DNA from: Lentisphaerota bacterium
GTDB taxonomy: Bacteria > Verrucomicrobiota > Lentisphaeria > Oligosphaerales > Oligosphaeraceae
Length of the DNA stretch: 6,991 bases
Assembly: GCA_012800625.1 (NCBI GenBank)
Contig: JAAZIY010000200.1
Coordinates: 1 to 6,991 of the forward strand
Direction: 5' to 3'
Below are positions 1 to 5,579 of the stretch, piece by piece. The notes beneath the pieces are model-generated. The model did not search any database, was not told the origin of the DNA, and saw nothing but the letters and a program-made list of their open reading frames with translations. Made by a program: the position numbers and the translations under genes. Position 1 is the first letter of the stretch. The number at the start of each line of letters is the position of its first letter.

Positions 1-329
1 AAGTCAAACTCGTGGTTGCCCGGCACCCAGACGTCGTAGCGCAGCGCGCGCAGCGCCGCCATGCCGGCCTCCCCCCTGGAAAGCGCGCCGATAAGCGTGC
101 CCTGTATGCTGTCGCCGCAGTCGATTAAGAGGCAGCGTTGCGCACCAAGACTGCTGCGCTGCTCCTTGATCAGAGTGGCCAGGCGCAGCAGTGAGCCGTA
201 GGCCGGACCCTCGTCAACCAACACCGAATGTATGTCGGTGGTCTGCAAAAAATAAAGCTGGCGCTGCTCGGCCGCCAGGAGGGCGGCGAACAAGAAGAGG
301 AGCAGAAAAAAACGACTTGGCTTTATCAT
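1..329 (-). CDS. UshA/5'-nucleotidase-like secreted metallophosphatase, N-terminal part
   Basis: Reading leftwards from ATG at 329-327, 109 codons are visible before the window ends, so the C-terminus is missing. Residues 1-20 form a signal peptide: MIKPSR, a Leu/Phe/Ala-rich core, then LLAA before EQ, which predicts export. The mature part begins like a calcineurin-type phosphoesterase. TTDIHS (residues 30-35) supplies the first Asp-x-His metal ligands, IDCGDSIQG (69-77) the second Asp, and GNHEFD (104-109) the Asn-His pair. This order matches the UshA/CpdB/SoxB 5'-nucleotidase family, whose members usually hydrolyse nucleotides or nucleotide sugars in the periplasm; the substrate cannot be told from this fragment. 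The usual Asn of the family's TNDxH is Thr here. No Shine-Dalgarno sequence precedes the ATG, and no upstream in-frame ATG or GTG is seen. The gene is divergent from typA. The family call is strong and the exact enzyme unknown. Confidence 0.88.
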   Translation of the reverse strand, partial: MIKPSRFFLLLFLFAALLAAEQRQLYFLQTTDIHSVLVDEGPAYGSLLRLATLIKEQRSSLGAQRCLLIDCGDSIQGTLIGALSRGEAGMAALRALRYDVWVPGNHEFD

Positions 330-389
330 GACTGAATGAGGAGAAGTGGTTCGGGCAGCCGGCAGGACGTCAAAGCCGCCCTGCCCTAC

Positions 390-417
390 AATATAATGGA
401 AAAATAAAAATTGTCAT
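390..417 (-). promoter_or_regulatory. Putative promoter of the metallophosphatase gene
   Basis: On the minus strand, ATGACA (417-412) matches the -35 consensus at 5 of 6 bases. A 16-base A/T-rich spacer separates it from TATATT (395-390), a 5 of 6 match to the -10 box. Transcription would start near 383, giving a leader of about 54 bases. That leader contains a 6-bp inverted repeat (361-366 with 380-385). The call rests on consensus matching only. Confidence 0.4.
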
Positions 418-423
418 AGACAA
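411..423. other. Small inverted repeat over the divergent promoter
   Basis: TTGTC-ATA-GACAA is a perfect 5-bp inverted repeat with a 3-base centre. It overlaps the -35 box of the putative metallophosphatase promoter. It has the size and symmetry of a dimeric repressor site, but a single copy this short could arise by chance. Confidence 0.3.
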
Positions 424-447
424 AGTGCGGAAGCCGCTCTGCCTTTC

Positions 448-460
448 GGTCTCTGAGACC
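448..460. other. Palindrome upstream of typA
   Basis: GGTCTC-T-GAGACC is a perfect 6-bp inverted repeat with a one-base centre, 73 bases before the typA start. The loop is too small for an RNA hairpin, so it is better read as a possible protein-binding site. No function can be assigned. Confidence 0.3.
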
Positions 461-461
461 C

Positions 462-522
462 TCTTCATGGCTCAAAAAACGCATTATATTAATTGTTTCA
501 CTTATTTCTGACTTTTTATTAC
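462..522 (+). promoter_or_regulatory. A/T-rich region with weak candidate typA promoters
   Basis: Two poor promoter matches lie just before typA. One is TCTTCA (462-467), 17 bases, TATATT (485-490). The other is TTGTTT (493-498), 18 bases, TATTAC (517-522). The second would start transcription within a few bases of the ATG and give an almost leaderless mRNA, which would fit the absence of a ribosome binding site. A TATAAT at 392-397 has no convincing -35 partner. None of these is strong. Confidence 0.2.
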
Positions 523-532
523 ACATACCTGT

Positions 533-2320
<1,788 letters not shown>

Positions 2321-2333
2321 ACAGCATAACCGG

Positions 2334-2376
2334 TTTTTGGCAAGGGTTAATTAGACCCCGTCCAAAAAGCCCTTGA
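2334..2376 (+). other. Inverted repeats downstream of typA
   Basis: TTTTTGG (2334-2340) can pair with CCAAAAA (2362-2368). An alternative pairing is CAAGGG (2341-2346) with CCCTTG (2370-2375). Loops are long and no clean T-run follows, so this is at best a weak transcript end for typA. The rest of the gap up to the antitoxin promoter holds the 10-bp repeat array and about 140 bases (2441-2578) in which nothing is recognised. Confidence 0.25.
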
Positions 2377-2440
2377 ACCATAAAGGCATACGAAGGGGGA
2401 GGACACGAAGAGACACGAAGAGACACGAAGAGACACGAAG
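2376..2440 (+). repeat. Tandem array of a 10-bp unit, NNACACNAAG
   Basis: The four units at 2401-2440 are GGACACGAAG followed by three perfect AGACACGAAG. Two diverged units, AACCATAAAG (2376-2385) and GCATACGAAG (2386-2395), lie just before them, separated by GGGGA. The period equals about one turn of DNA. The same unit occurs, more diverged and in both orientations, at 5148-5261, so this is a dispersed intergenic repeat family in this genome. No coding potential is credible. Confidence 0.85.
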
Positions 2441-2578
2441 GCACTGCAAGTTTTTCGCTTGACGGGACCTTTGTCCAACGCGGTGAAAAATACAGAAGCC
2501 GGGATTTGCAATAGTGTATGAGGCTTGCAGATTCTGATATGCTTAAAACCTTCTCTGCGAAGAAAAACTTCTTTGCCG

Positions 2579-2607
2579 TTGACAGAATGTCATCAATGAA
2601 TTATATT
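2579..2607 (+). promoter_or_regulatory. Promoter of the AbiE-type pair
   Basis: TTGACA (2579-2584) is a perfect -35 box. Seventeen bases later lies TATATT (2602-2607), which matches the -10 box at 5 of 6 bases. Transcription would start around 2613-2615, leaving a leader of about 25 bases that contains the ribosome binding site. This is the best promoter in the window and drives the antitoxin followed by the truncated toxin. Confidence 0.75.
2580..2592. promoter_or_regulatory. Candidate autoregulatory operator on the -35 box
   Basis: TGACA-GAA-TGTCA is a perfect inverted repeat covering most of the -35 hexamer and the start of the spacer. AbiEi antitoxins are known to repress their own promoters by binding inverted repeats through an N-terminal winged helix, so this is a natural candidate site. 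The palindrome is seen directly; the binding is inferred. Confidence 0.45.
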
Positions 2608-2626
2608 TGTTTGCATCTTGTAACAT

Positions 2627-2632
2627 AAGGTG
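2627..2632 (+). promoter_or_regulatory. Ribosome binding site of the antitoxin gene
   Basis: AAGGTG lies 5 bases before the ATG at 2638. This supports that start and contrasts with typA, which has no such site. Confidence 0.6.
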
Positions 2633-2637
2633 CTCTG

Positions 2638-3240
2638 ATGACGGAAATAAATAATGCGCTCGACAAGCTGCTTCGCCGCAAAACAAGCTTCAGTGTTTCC
2701 GAAGCGGAGGCGCAGGGGGTATCACGCCAGCAGCTTTCACGCTATTGCAGGCAGGGTCGGATCGAACGCCTGGCTCGCGGAGTATACTCCCCCCCAGGCC
2801 TGGCAATCAATCCATACCTTGACATGGAACTGTTGGTAAAAAAACAAGCCAACTTCGTCGTATGCCTGCTTTCCGCCTTGCGGATTCATAATTTCACCTC
2901 GCAGCTGCCGCATTCCCTCTGGATTGCCATTCCTCATGGCGCAAGACTGCCGAAACTGGAGCACACTGCTCTTTCCTGCATCAGGCTCACCAAAAAACCG
3001 TATGACTACGGAGTTGAAATTCATGATTTGCATGGAGTGAAAGTCAAGGTTTATTCTGCGGCCAAGACGGTGGCCGACTGTTTTAAATTCCGCAACAAGG
3101 TCGGGATGGATGTCGCGCTAGAGGCTCTCCGAGAAGGATACCGCTTGAAACTTTTTACGGTTTCTGAACTTATGGATGCAGCTGCAATTTGCCGGATTAC
3201 GAAAATCATAAGCCCATACGTGGAAAGCCTGTTCTCATGA
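2638..3240 (+). CDS. AbiEi-like type IV antitoxin / transcriptional regulator
   Basis: This is a complete 200-residue protein. Residues ~5-50 form the winged-helix N-terminus typical of AbiEi antitoxins. It has a basic leucine start, then SVSEAEAQGVSRQQLSRYCR as helix-turn-helix, and RIERLARGVY as wing. The rest follows the family layout: NFVVCLLSALRIHNF (72-86), the strand PHSLWIAIPHG (91-101), and the C-terminal KVKVYSAAKTVADCFKFRNKVG (135-156). In AbiE systems this protein blocks toxin action without forming a stable complex (type IV) and represses its own operon. Its stop overlaps the toxin start in ATGA (3237-3240), so the two are translationally coupled. The upstream promoter, palindrome and ribosome binding site all look functional. 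Because the toxin is truncated, this is probably now an orphan regulator or antitoxin. The family assignment rests on sequence pattern recognition. Confidence 0.85.
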   Translation: MTEINNALDKLLRRKTSFSVSEAEAQGVSRQQLSRYCRQGRIERLARGVYSPPGLAINPYLDMELLVKKQANFVVCLLSALRIHNFTSQLPHSLWIAIPHGARLPKLEHTALSCIRLTKKPYDYGVEIHDLHGVKVKVYSAAKTVADCFKFRNKVGMDVALEALREGYRLKLFTVSELMDAAAICRITKIISPYVESLFS

Positions 3241-3596
3241 GCAATCCCAAGCCGGTCAACCATGCGGCTTCCGCATATGCGAAATTGTTGAATATCGCGA
3301 GGGAGCAAAAGTTGAATTTCATGAGTCTGCTGATTCACTATGCCACCGAACGATTCCTGTATCGCCTGAGTATTTCCGCATCGGCCAGTCAATTCGTATT
3401 GAAGGGCGGAAACCTCTTTGTCATTTGGCAGAAGGGACGGAATTTCCGCCCTACTGTTGATGCCGACTTGGCTTATTTCGGAAATGCCAGCCAGGAACAT
3501 TTGAAAAACATCTTCCTGCAAGCAGCACAAGCTCCGGTCAGTCTGAATGATGGCATGCGCTTCGATGTCGATTCCTTTTGTCTTGCACGTCAGTGA
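3237..3596 (+). pseudogene. AbiEii-like nucleotidyltransferase toxin, C-terminally truncated
   Basis: The ATG at 3237 overlaps the antitoxin stop by four bases, the usual arrangement for this pair. Only 119 residues remain, against roughly 280-300 for intact relatives. The nucleotidyltransferase core is clear: LLIHYATERFLYRLS (31-45) leads into FVLKGG (53-58), then RPTVDADL (71-78) carries the Asp-x-Asp metal site. The frame ends soon after FDVDSF (109-114). This is before the conserved Lys- and Asp-bearing C-terminal motifs that AbiEii-type toxins need for NTP binding and catalysis. The stop codon falls within a fragment of the local ~104-bp repeat (from 3591), and the other two frames after 3590 show no continuation. 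A simple frameshift is therefore unlikely; repeat-associated deletion or insertion is the best reading. It is probably inactive, though a partial function cannot be excluded. Confidence 0.8.
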
Positions 3597-3617
3597 AACG
3601 AAATTTCTGCAGCTCCG
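3591..3617 (+). repeat. Fragment of the ~104-bp repeat at the toxin break point
   Basis: The run TGAAACGAAATTTC followed by GCAGC here matches the left end of the repeat copy at 6767-6788 almost base for base (one substitution and a one-base gap). It lies in the same orientation. Similarity fades after about 3612, so it is a partial or decayed copy. It supplies the stop codon of the truncated toxin. Confidence 0.6.
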
Positions 3618-3661
3618 TTTTTAACGACTACATTTAGATTAGTCGCCAAACAAAAGGAGCT
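3611..3661. other. Interrupted 51-bp inverted repeat (possible cruciform)
   Basis: AGCTCC (3611-3616) pairs with GGAGCT (3656-3661), TTTT with AAAA inside it, and CGACTA (3625-3630) with TAGTCG (3640-3645) around a 9-base loop. Together these give about 16 pairs in an interrupted stem. It begins exactly where the repeat fragment fades. The architecture loosely recalls folded recombination sites, but no known consensus is met. Confidence 0.4.
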
Positions 3662-3752
3662 CAGCCATACCAAGAGCAAAGCAGGATGACGAAAGCAGGA
3701 AGATCCGCCTTTTTGAGGAGAAATTTATGAAGCGTATGTGGGAGAGGGAAAA

Positions 3753-3833
3753 ATGAACAAGCATGAAACGCACGTAGACAAGGATTGCTTTTCACAACTG
3801 ACAAGAAAAACTTGTCGGTTGAAGCCGTATTAA
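3753..3833 (+). CDS. Possible 26-residue leader ORF before fic1
   Basis: The ORF starts with ATG at 3753, ends with TAA at 3831, and encodes MNKHETHVDKDCFS followed by a basic tail ending in KPY. A purine-rich GGGAGAGGG (3739-3747) sits at ribosome-binding distance. Its stop lies 16 bases before the fic1 ATG. Its start overlaps by ATGA the stop of another short frame (3643-3756) that has no standard start codon. The second half encodes the strong hairpin at 3795-3821. It lacks the [S/T]xxxE[G/N] motif of small Fic antitoxins. It may be a leader peptide, a remnant, or chance. Confidence 0.22.
   Translation: MNKHETHVDKDCFSQLTRKTCRLKPY
3795..3821 (+). promoter_or_regulatory. 11-bp stem-loop in the fic1 leader
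   Basis: CAACTGACAAG, a loop of five A residues, then CTTGTCGGTTG form an 11-bp stem with one G-U pair, the strongest RNA hairpin in this gap. It ends 15 bases before the fic1 ribosome binding site and is not followed by a T-run, so it is not a terminator. It could influence fic1 translation or mRNA stability, or be a protein-binding palindrome. Confidence 0.5.
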
Positions 3834-3836
3834 GTC

Positions 3837-3843
3837 AAGGAGG
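3837..3843 (+). promoter_or_regulatory. Strong ribosome binding site of fic1
   Basis: AAGGAGG is a full Shine-Dalgarno match six bases before the ATG at 3850, and it fixes the fic1 start. It is the strongest such site in the window. Confidence 0.85.
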
Positions 3844-3849
3844 CGATTC

Positions 3850-4953
3850 ATGACTCTCTATGAGGCTGACAAATTGCCATTGGCGGATCTTGACTACCGC
3901 AGGCTCTTACCACTGGTGGGGCAAGCTAATGCGACATTGGCTCGCTATGATGGCTTGTTGCAGGGTATCCCAAACCCCGCGATCATGCTCTCTCCACTTA
4001 CGACACAGGAAGCCGTCCTCTCCTCTAAAATTGAAGGGACCCAGGTTACGATTGACGAAGTTCTCGAACATGAGGCGGGCTTGATCAAAGAGGGGGAAAA
4101 GCTTAATGACATTCAAGAAATTTTCAATTATCGCAAGGCTCTCTATTCCGCCCGGGAACATCTGAAGGATTACCCCATCCGCCTAAGCTTCGTACGTGAA
4201 CTGCATCGTATTTTACTGGACAGTGTGCGTGGGCAAGACAAAACGCCGGGTGAATTCCGCAGAGAACAGAACTGGATCGGTACATATGGCTGCAGCATCG
4301 AGGAGGCGAGTTTTGTGCCCCCAAATCCCTTGCAGCTTTCTAATCTTTTACAGGAGTGGGAAGACTACATGGACAGTGACGACATGGACTTCCTGTTGCA
4401 AACAGCGGTAGTTCATGCCCAGTTTGAGCTGTTGCATCCGTTCAAGGACGGAAATGGGCGTATCGGGCGCATTCTGATTCCGCTGTTTTTATACCAAAAG
4501 CAGGTCTTGTCGCAACCGATGTTCTACTTGTCTGCTTATCTGGAAAACCATAGGGAAGAATATTATCTCCGCCTGAAGAGAATTTCTTCAGACCGCGATT
4601 GGAATGGCTGGATTGCTTTCTTCCTGCAGGCAGTGATTACGCAGGCAAAGCAGAATGGCGCAAGGGTGGGCGAAATCCTCAGGCTGTATGAGGACATGAA
4701 AGAGCAAATTCACAAAATCACTCGTTCACAATATACGGTCCATTTACTTGACGCTCTTTTTAGTCAGCCCATCTTTAAAAGCTCACAACTGGCAAGGCTT
4801 ACAAAGATTCCCGCCGCATCCCTTAAGTCATTTATTGCCAGGCTGAAAAAAGAGGGAATATTAACTGAACTCCGTCCAGCCAGTGGTCGGCAGCCTGCCA
4901 TACTGGCCTTTGGACGACTGCTCAATATCGCGGAGGGCAAAGATATCTTTTAA
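3850..4953 (+). CDS. Fic-family protein adenylyltransferase, SoFic-like (fic1)
   Basis: This is a complete 367-residue Fic protein of the class with an N-terminal inhibitory helix. The Fic_N region reads LPLVGQANATLARYDGLLQ (20-38), then LSPLTTQEAVLSSKIEGTQ (47-65). The latter contains the inhibitory motif SxxxEG with Glu62. The Fic core has the substrate-side flap TPGEFRREQNWIG (132-144) and the complete active site HPFKDGNGRIGR (196-207), with His196 as catalytic base. Residues ~285-345 form a C-terminal winged helix. Such enzymes transfer AMP from ATP to hydroxyl side chains of target proteins, are restrained by their own inhibitory glutamate, and may also remove AMP. The target is unknown. 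The closest described architecture is that of Shewanella SoFic. The gene has a strong ribosome binding site and lower GC than typA, consistent with acquisition. Nothing suggests inactivation. Confidence 0.93.
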   Translation: MTLYEADKLPLADLDYRRLLPLVGQANATLARYDGLLQGIPNPAIMLSPLTTQEAVLSSKIEGTQVTIDEVLEHEAGLIKEGEKLNDIQEIFNYRKALYSAREHLKDYPIRLSFVRELHRILLDSVRGQDKTPGEFRREQNWIGTYGCSIEEASFVPPNPLQLSNLLQEWEDYMDSDDMDFLLQTAVVHAQFELLHPFKDGNGRIGRILIPLFLYQKQVLSQPMFYLSAYLENHREEYYLRLKRISSDRDWNGWIAFFLQAVITQAKQNGARVGEILRLYEDMKEQIHKITRSQYTVHLLDALFSQPIFKSSQLARLTKIPAASLKSFIARLKKEGILTELRPASGRQPAILAFGRLLNIAEGKDIF

Positions 4954-4969
4954 CTTTGACGCTAGCGCA

Positions 4970-4995
4970 ATATCCACAAAAAGCTTTGTGGATAT
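4970..4995. other. Perfect 11-bp hairpin just after fic1
   Basis: ATATCCACAAA (4970-4980), loop AAGC, then TTTGTGGATAT (4985-4995) form a perfect 11-bp stem only 17 bases after the fic1 stop. No T-run follows on either side, so it is not a classic terminator. It may protect the fic1 mRNA 3' end. It also touches the -35 position of a TATAAT box at 5006-5011. Confidence 0.6.
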
Positions 4996-5005
4996 CAAAT
5001 TGCAA

Positions 5006-5011
5006 TATAAT
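5006..5011 (+). promoter_or_regulatory. Possible -10 box for a non-coding transcript
   Basis: A perfect TATAAT lies here. The only -35 candidates sit in the right arm of the preceding hairpin (for example CTTTGT, 4984-4989, with a 16-base spacer) and are poor. If it is used, transcription would begin near 5018 and run into the hairpin cluster ahead. Confidence 0.25.
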
Positions 5012-5024
5012 AGCCACAAGTGAT

Positions 5025-5057
5025 TTTGTAGCGTGCAGAACAGCTACAAAGATTTTT
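5025..5057 (+). terminator. Terminator-like hairpin downstream of fic1
   Basis: TTTGTAGC (5025-5032), a 10-base loop, then GCTACAAA (5043-5050) form an 8-bp stem, followed after two bases by TTTTT (5053-5057). The stem is A/T-rich, so termination may be weak. GATTTTGTAG (5022-5031) is also perfectly complementary to CTACAAAATC (5083-5092), so two exclusive folds exist. Confidence 0.45.
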
Positions 5058-5074
5058 ATGGAAGGTTTCAGTCT

Positions 5075-5098
5075 CTTGTCATCTACAAAATCGACAAG
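5075..5098 (+). other. Third hairpin of the fic1 downstream cluster
   Basis: CTTGTC (5075-5080) and GACAAG (5093-5098) form a 6-bp stem around a 12-base loop. The loop contains the CTACAAAATC segment that can pair with 5022-5031. The same arm sequences, in reversed order, make up the core of the hairpin upstream of fic1 (3800-3816). Confidence 0.35.
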
Positions 5099-5147
5099 AC
5101 ATACAGAGAGGCGCGCATGGCAGGCTTAAACCCCGCTCTCCAATAAG

Positions 5148-5261
5148 GCACACAAAGAAACCCGAAGACACACCAAGACACACAAAAGTGCAAAAGAGGA
5201 AGCTGATGGAGACGGAGATGCCTTAGTGTGCCTTTGTGTAGCTTTGTGTGTCTTCGTGTCC
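5148..5261. repeat. Two opposed arrays of the 10-bp NNACACNAAG unit
   Basis: The left array (5148-5187, plus orientation) reads GCACACAAAG, AAACCCGAAG, ACACACCAAG, ACACACAAAA. The right array (5222-5261) reads as four units on the minus strand: GGACACGAAG, ACACACAAAG, CTACACAAAG, GCACACTAAG. A 34-base centre separates them. The unit is the one found in tandem after typA (2376-2440). Short frames read through here are repeat artefacts. Confidence 0.75.
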
Positions 5262-5456
5262 AAATTCCGCTCAGGCCACCTTTTTGGACCTGCTCTATGT
5301 GATGAAGGAGTCCGGCCAAAAACGCAGGATTGCAAACAAGGAATCAAAGGCTACATTGAAGATGCGTTGCGAAACAGAAGACGGCTCTGCTGGAGAGCAC
5401 CGCGTTCTGGGGTGGCAATGCCACTAAAACGGCTCGGCCTGCGTCGGCGGCCTTAG
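5262..5456. other. Non-coding stretch with no recognised gene
   Basis: This is part of the 626-bp gap between fic1 and fic2. I see no credible gene on either strand: the frames that cross it are short, start inside the 10-bp repeat, and resemble nothing. One perfect palindrome, GTGGCA-A-TGCCAC (5412-5424), is present. The bases at 5101-5147, before the repeat arrays, hold a short G/C-rich patch with no assignable role. Confidence 0.5.
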
Positions 5457-5560
5457 CCTTGGACACTTTGTGCCGCTTTAGCGCATGCCTAAAAAACTCC
5501 GGGATTTGGGGCAATAACCCCGACTAAAAGTTGCTGCCGGAAATTTTGCTTCAGTCACAA
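5457..5560 (-). repeat. ~104-bp repeat, copy 1 (left flank of fic2)
   Basis: Read on the minus strand, this segment aligns along its whole length with 6762-6865. Shared blocks include TGACTGAA, AAATTTCCGGCAGC, a G-rich stem-loop, GAGTTTTTTAGGCATG, CGCTAAAG, GGCACAAAG and CAAGG. Differences are scattered substitutions and a few single-base gaps. The two copies are inverted relative to each other with fic2 between them. This copy ends 19 bases before the fic2 ATG. Confidence 0.85.
5491..5522 (-). terminator. Terminator-like stem-loop in repeat copy 1, pointing left
   Basis: On the minus strand, CGGGGTT (5522-5516) pairs with AATCCCG (5506-5500) around a 9-base loop, with one G-U pair. GAG and six T residues (5496-5491) follow. 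The stem differs in sequence from that of copy 2 but keeps the same place and the same GAGTTTTTT tail. It would stop leftward transcription leaving the fic2 locus. Confidence 0.5.
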
Positions 5561-5579
5561 ACATGTCAGTGATAAGCAT

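Noticed and set aside
2441..2578. tRNA or other known structured RNA gene after typA
   Set aside because: No cloverleaf, T-loop or anticodon arrangement could be found; only short incidental inverted repeats are present.
3611..3661. Integron attC site
   Set aside because: The inverted-repeat layout is suggestive, but the conserved outer RYYYAAC and GTTRRRY boxes are not found in the right places, and no integrase is present.
3590..3756. Frameshifted continuation of the AbiEii toxin
   Set aside because: None of the three forward frames after 3590 shows the expected AbiEii C-terminal motifs, and the sequence there matches the local repeat instead.
3753..3833. Small VbhA-type antitoxin for fic1
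   Set aside because: The 26-residue frame lacks the [S/T]xxxE[G/N] inhibitory motif, and fic1 already carries that motif in its own N-terminus.
5083..5456. Short frames on both strands (70-80 codons) in the fic1-fic2 gap
   Set aside because: They start in or run through the 10-bp repeat arrays and have Cys/Val/His-rich low-complexity translations with no ribosome binding site.
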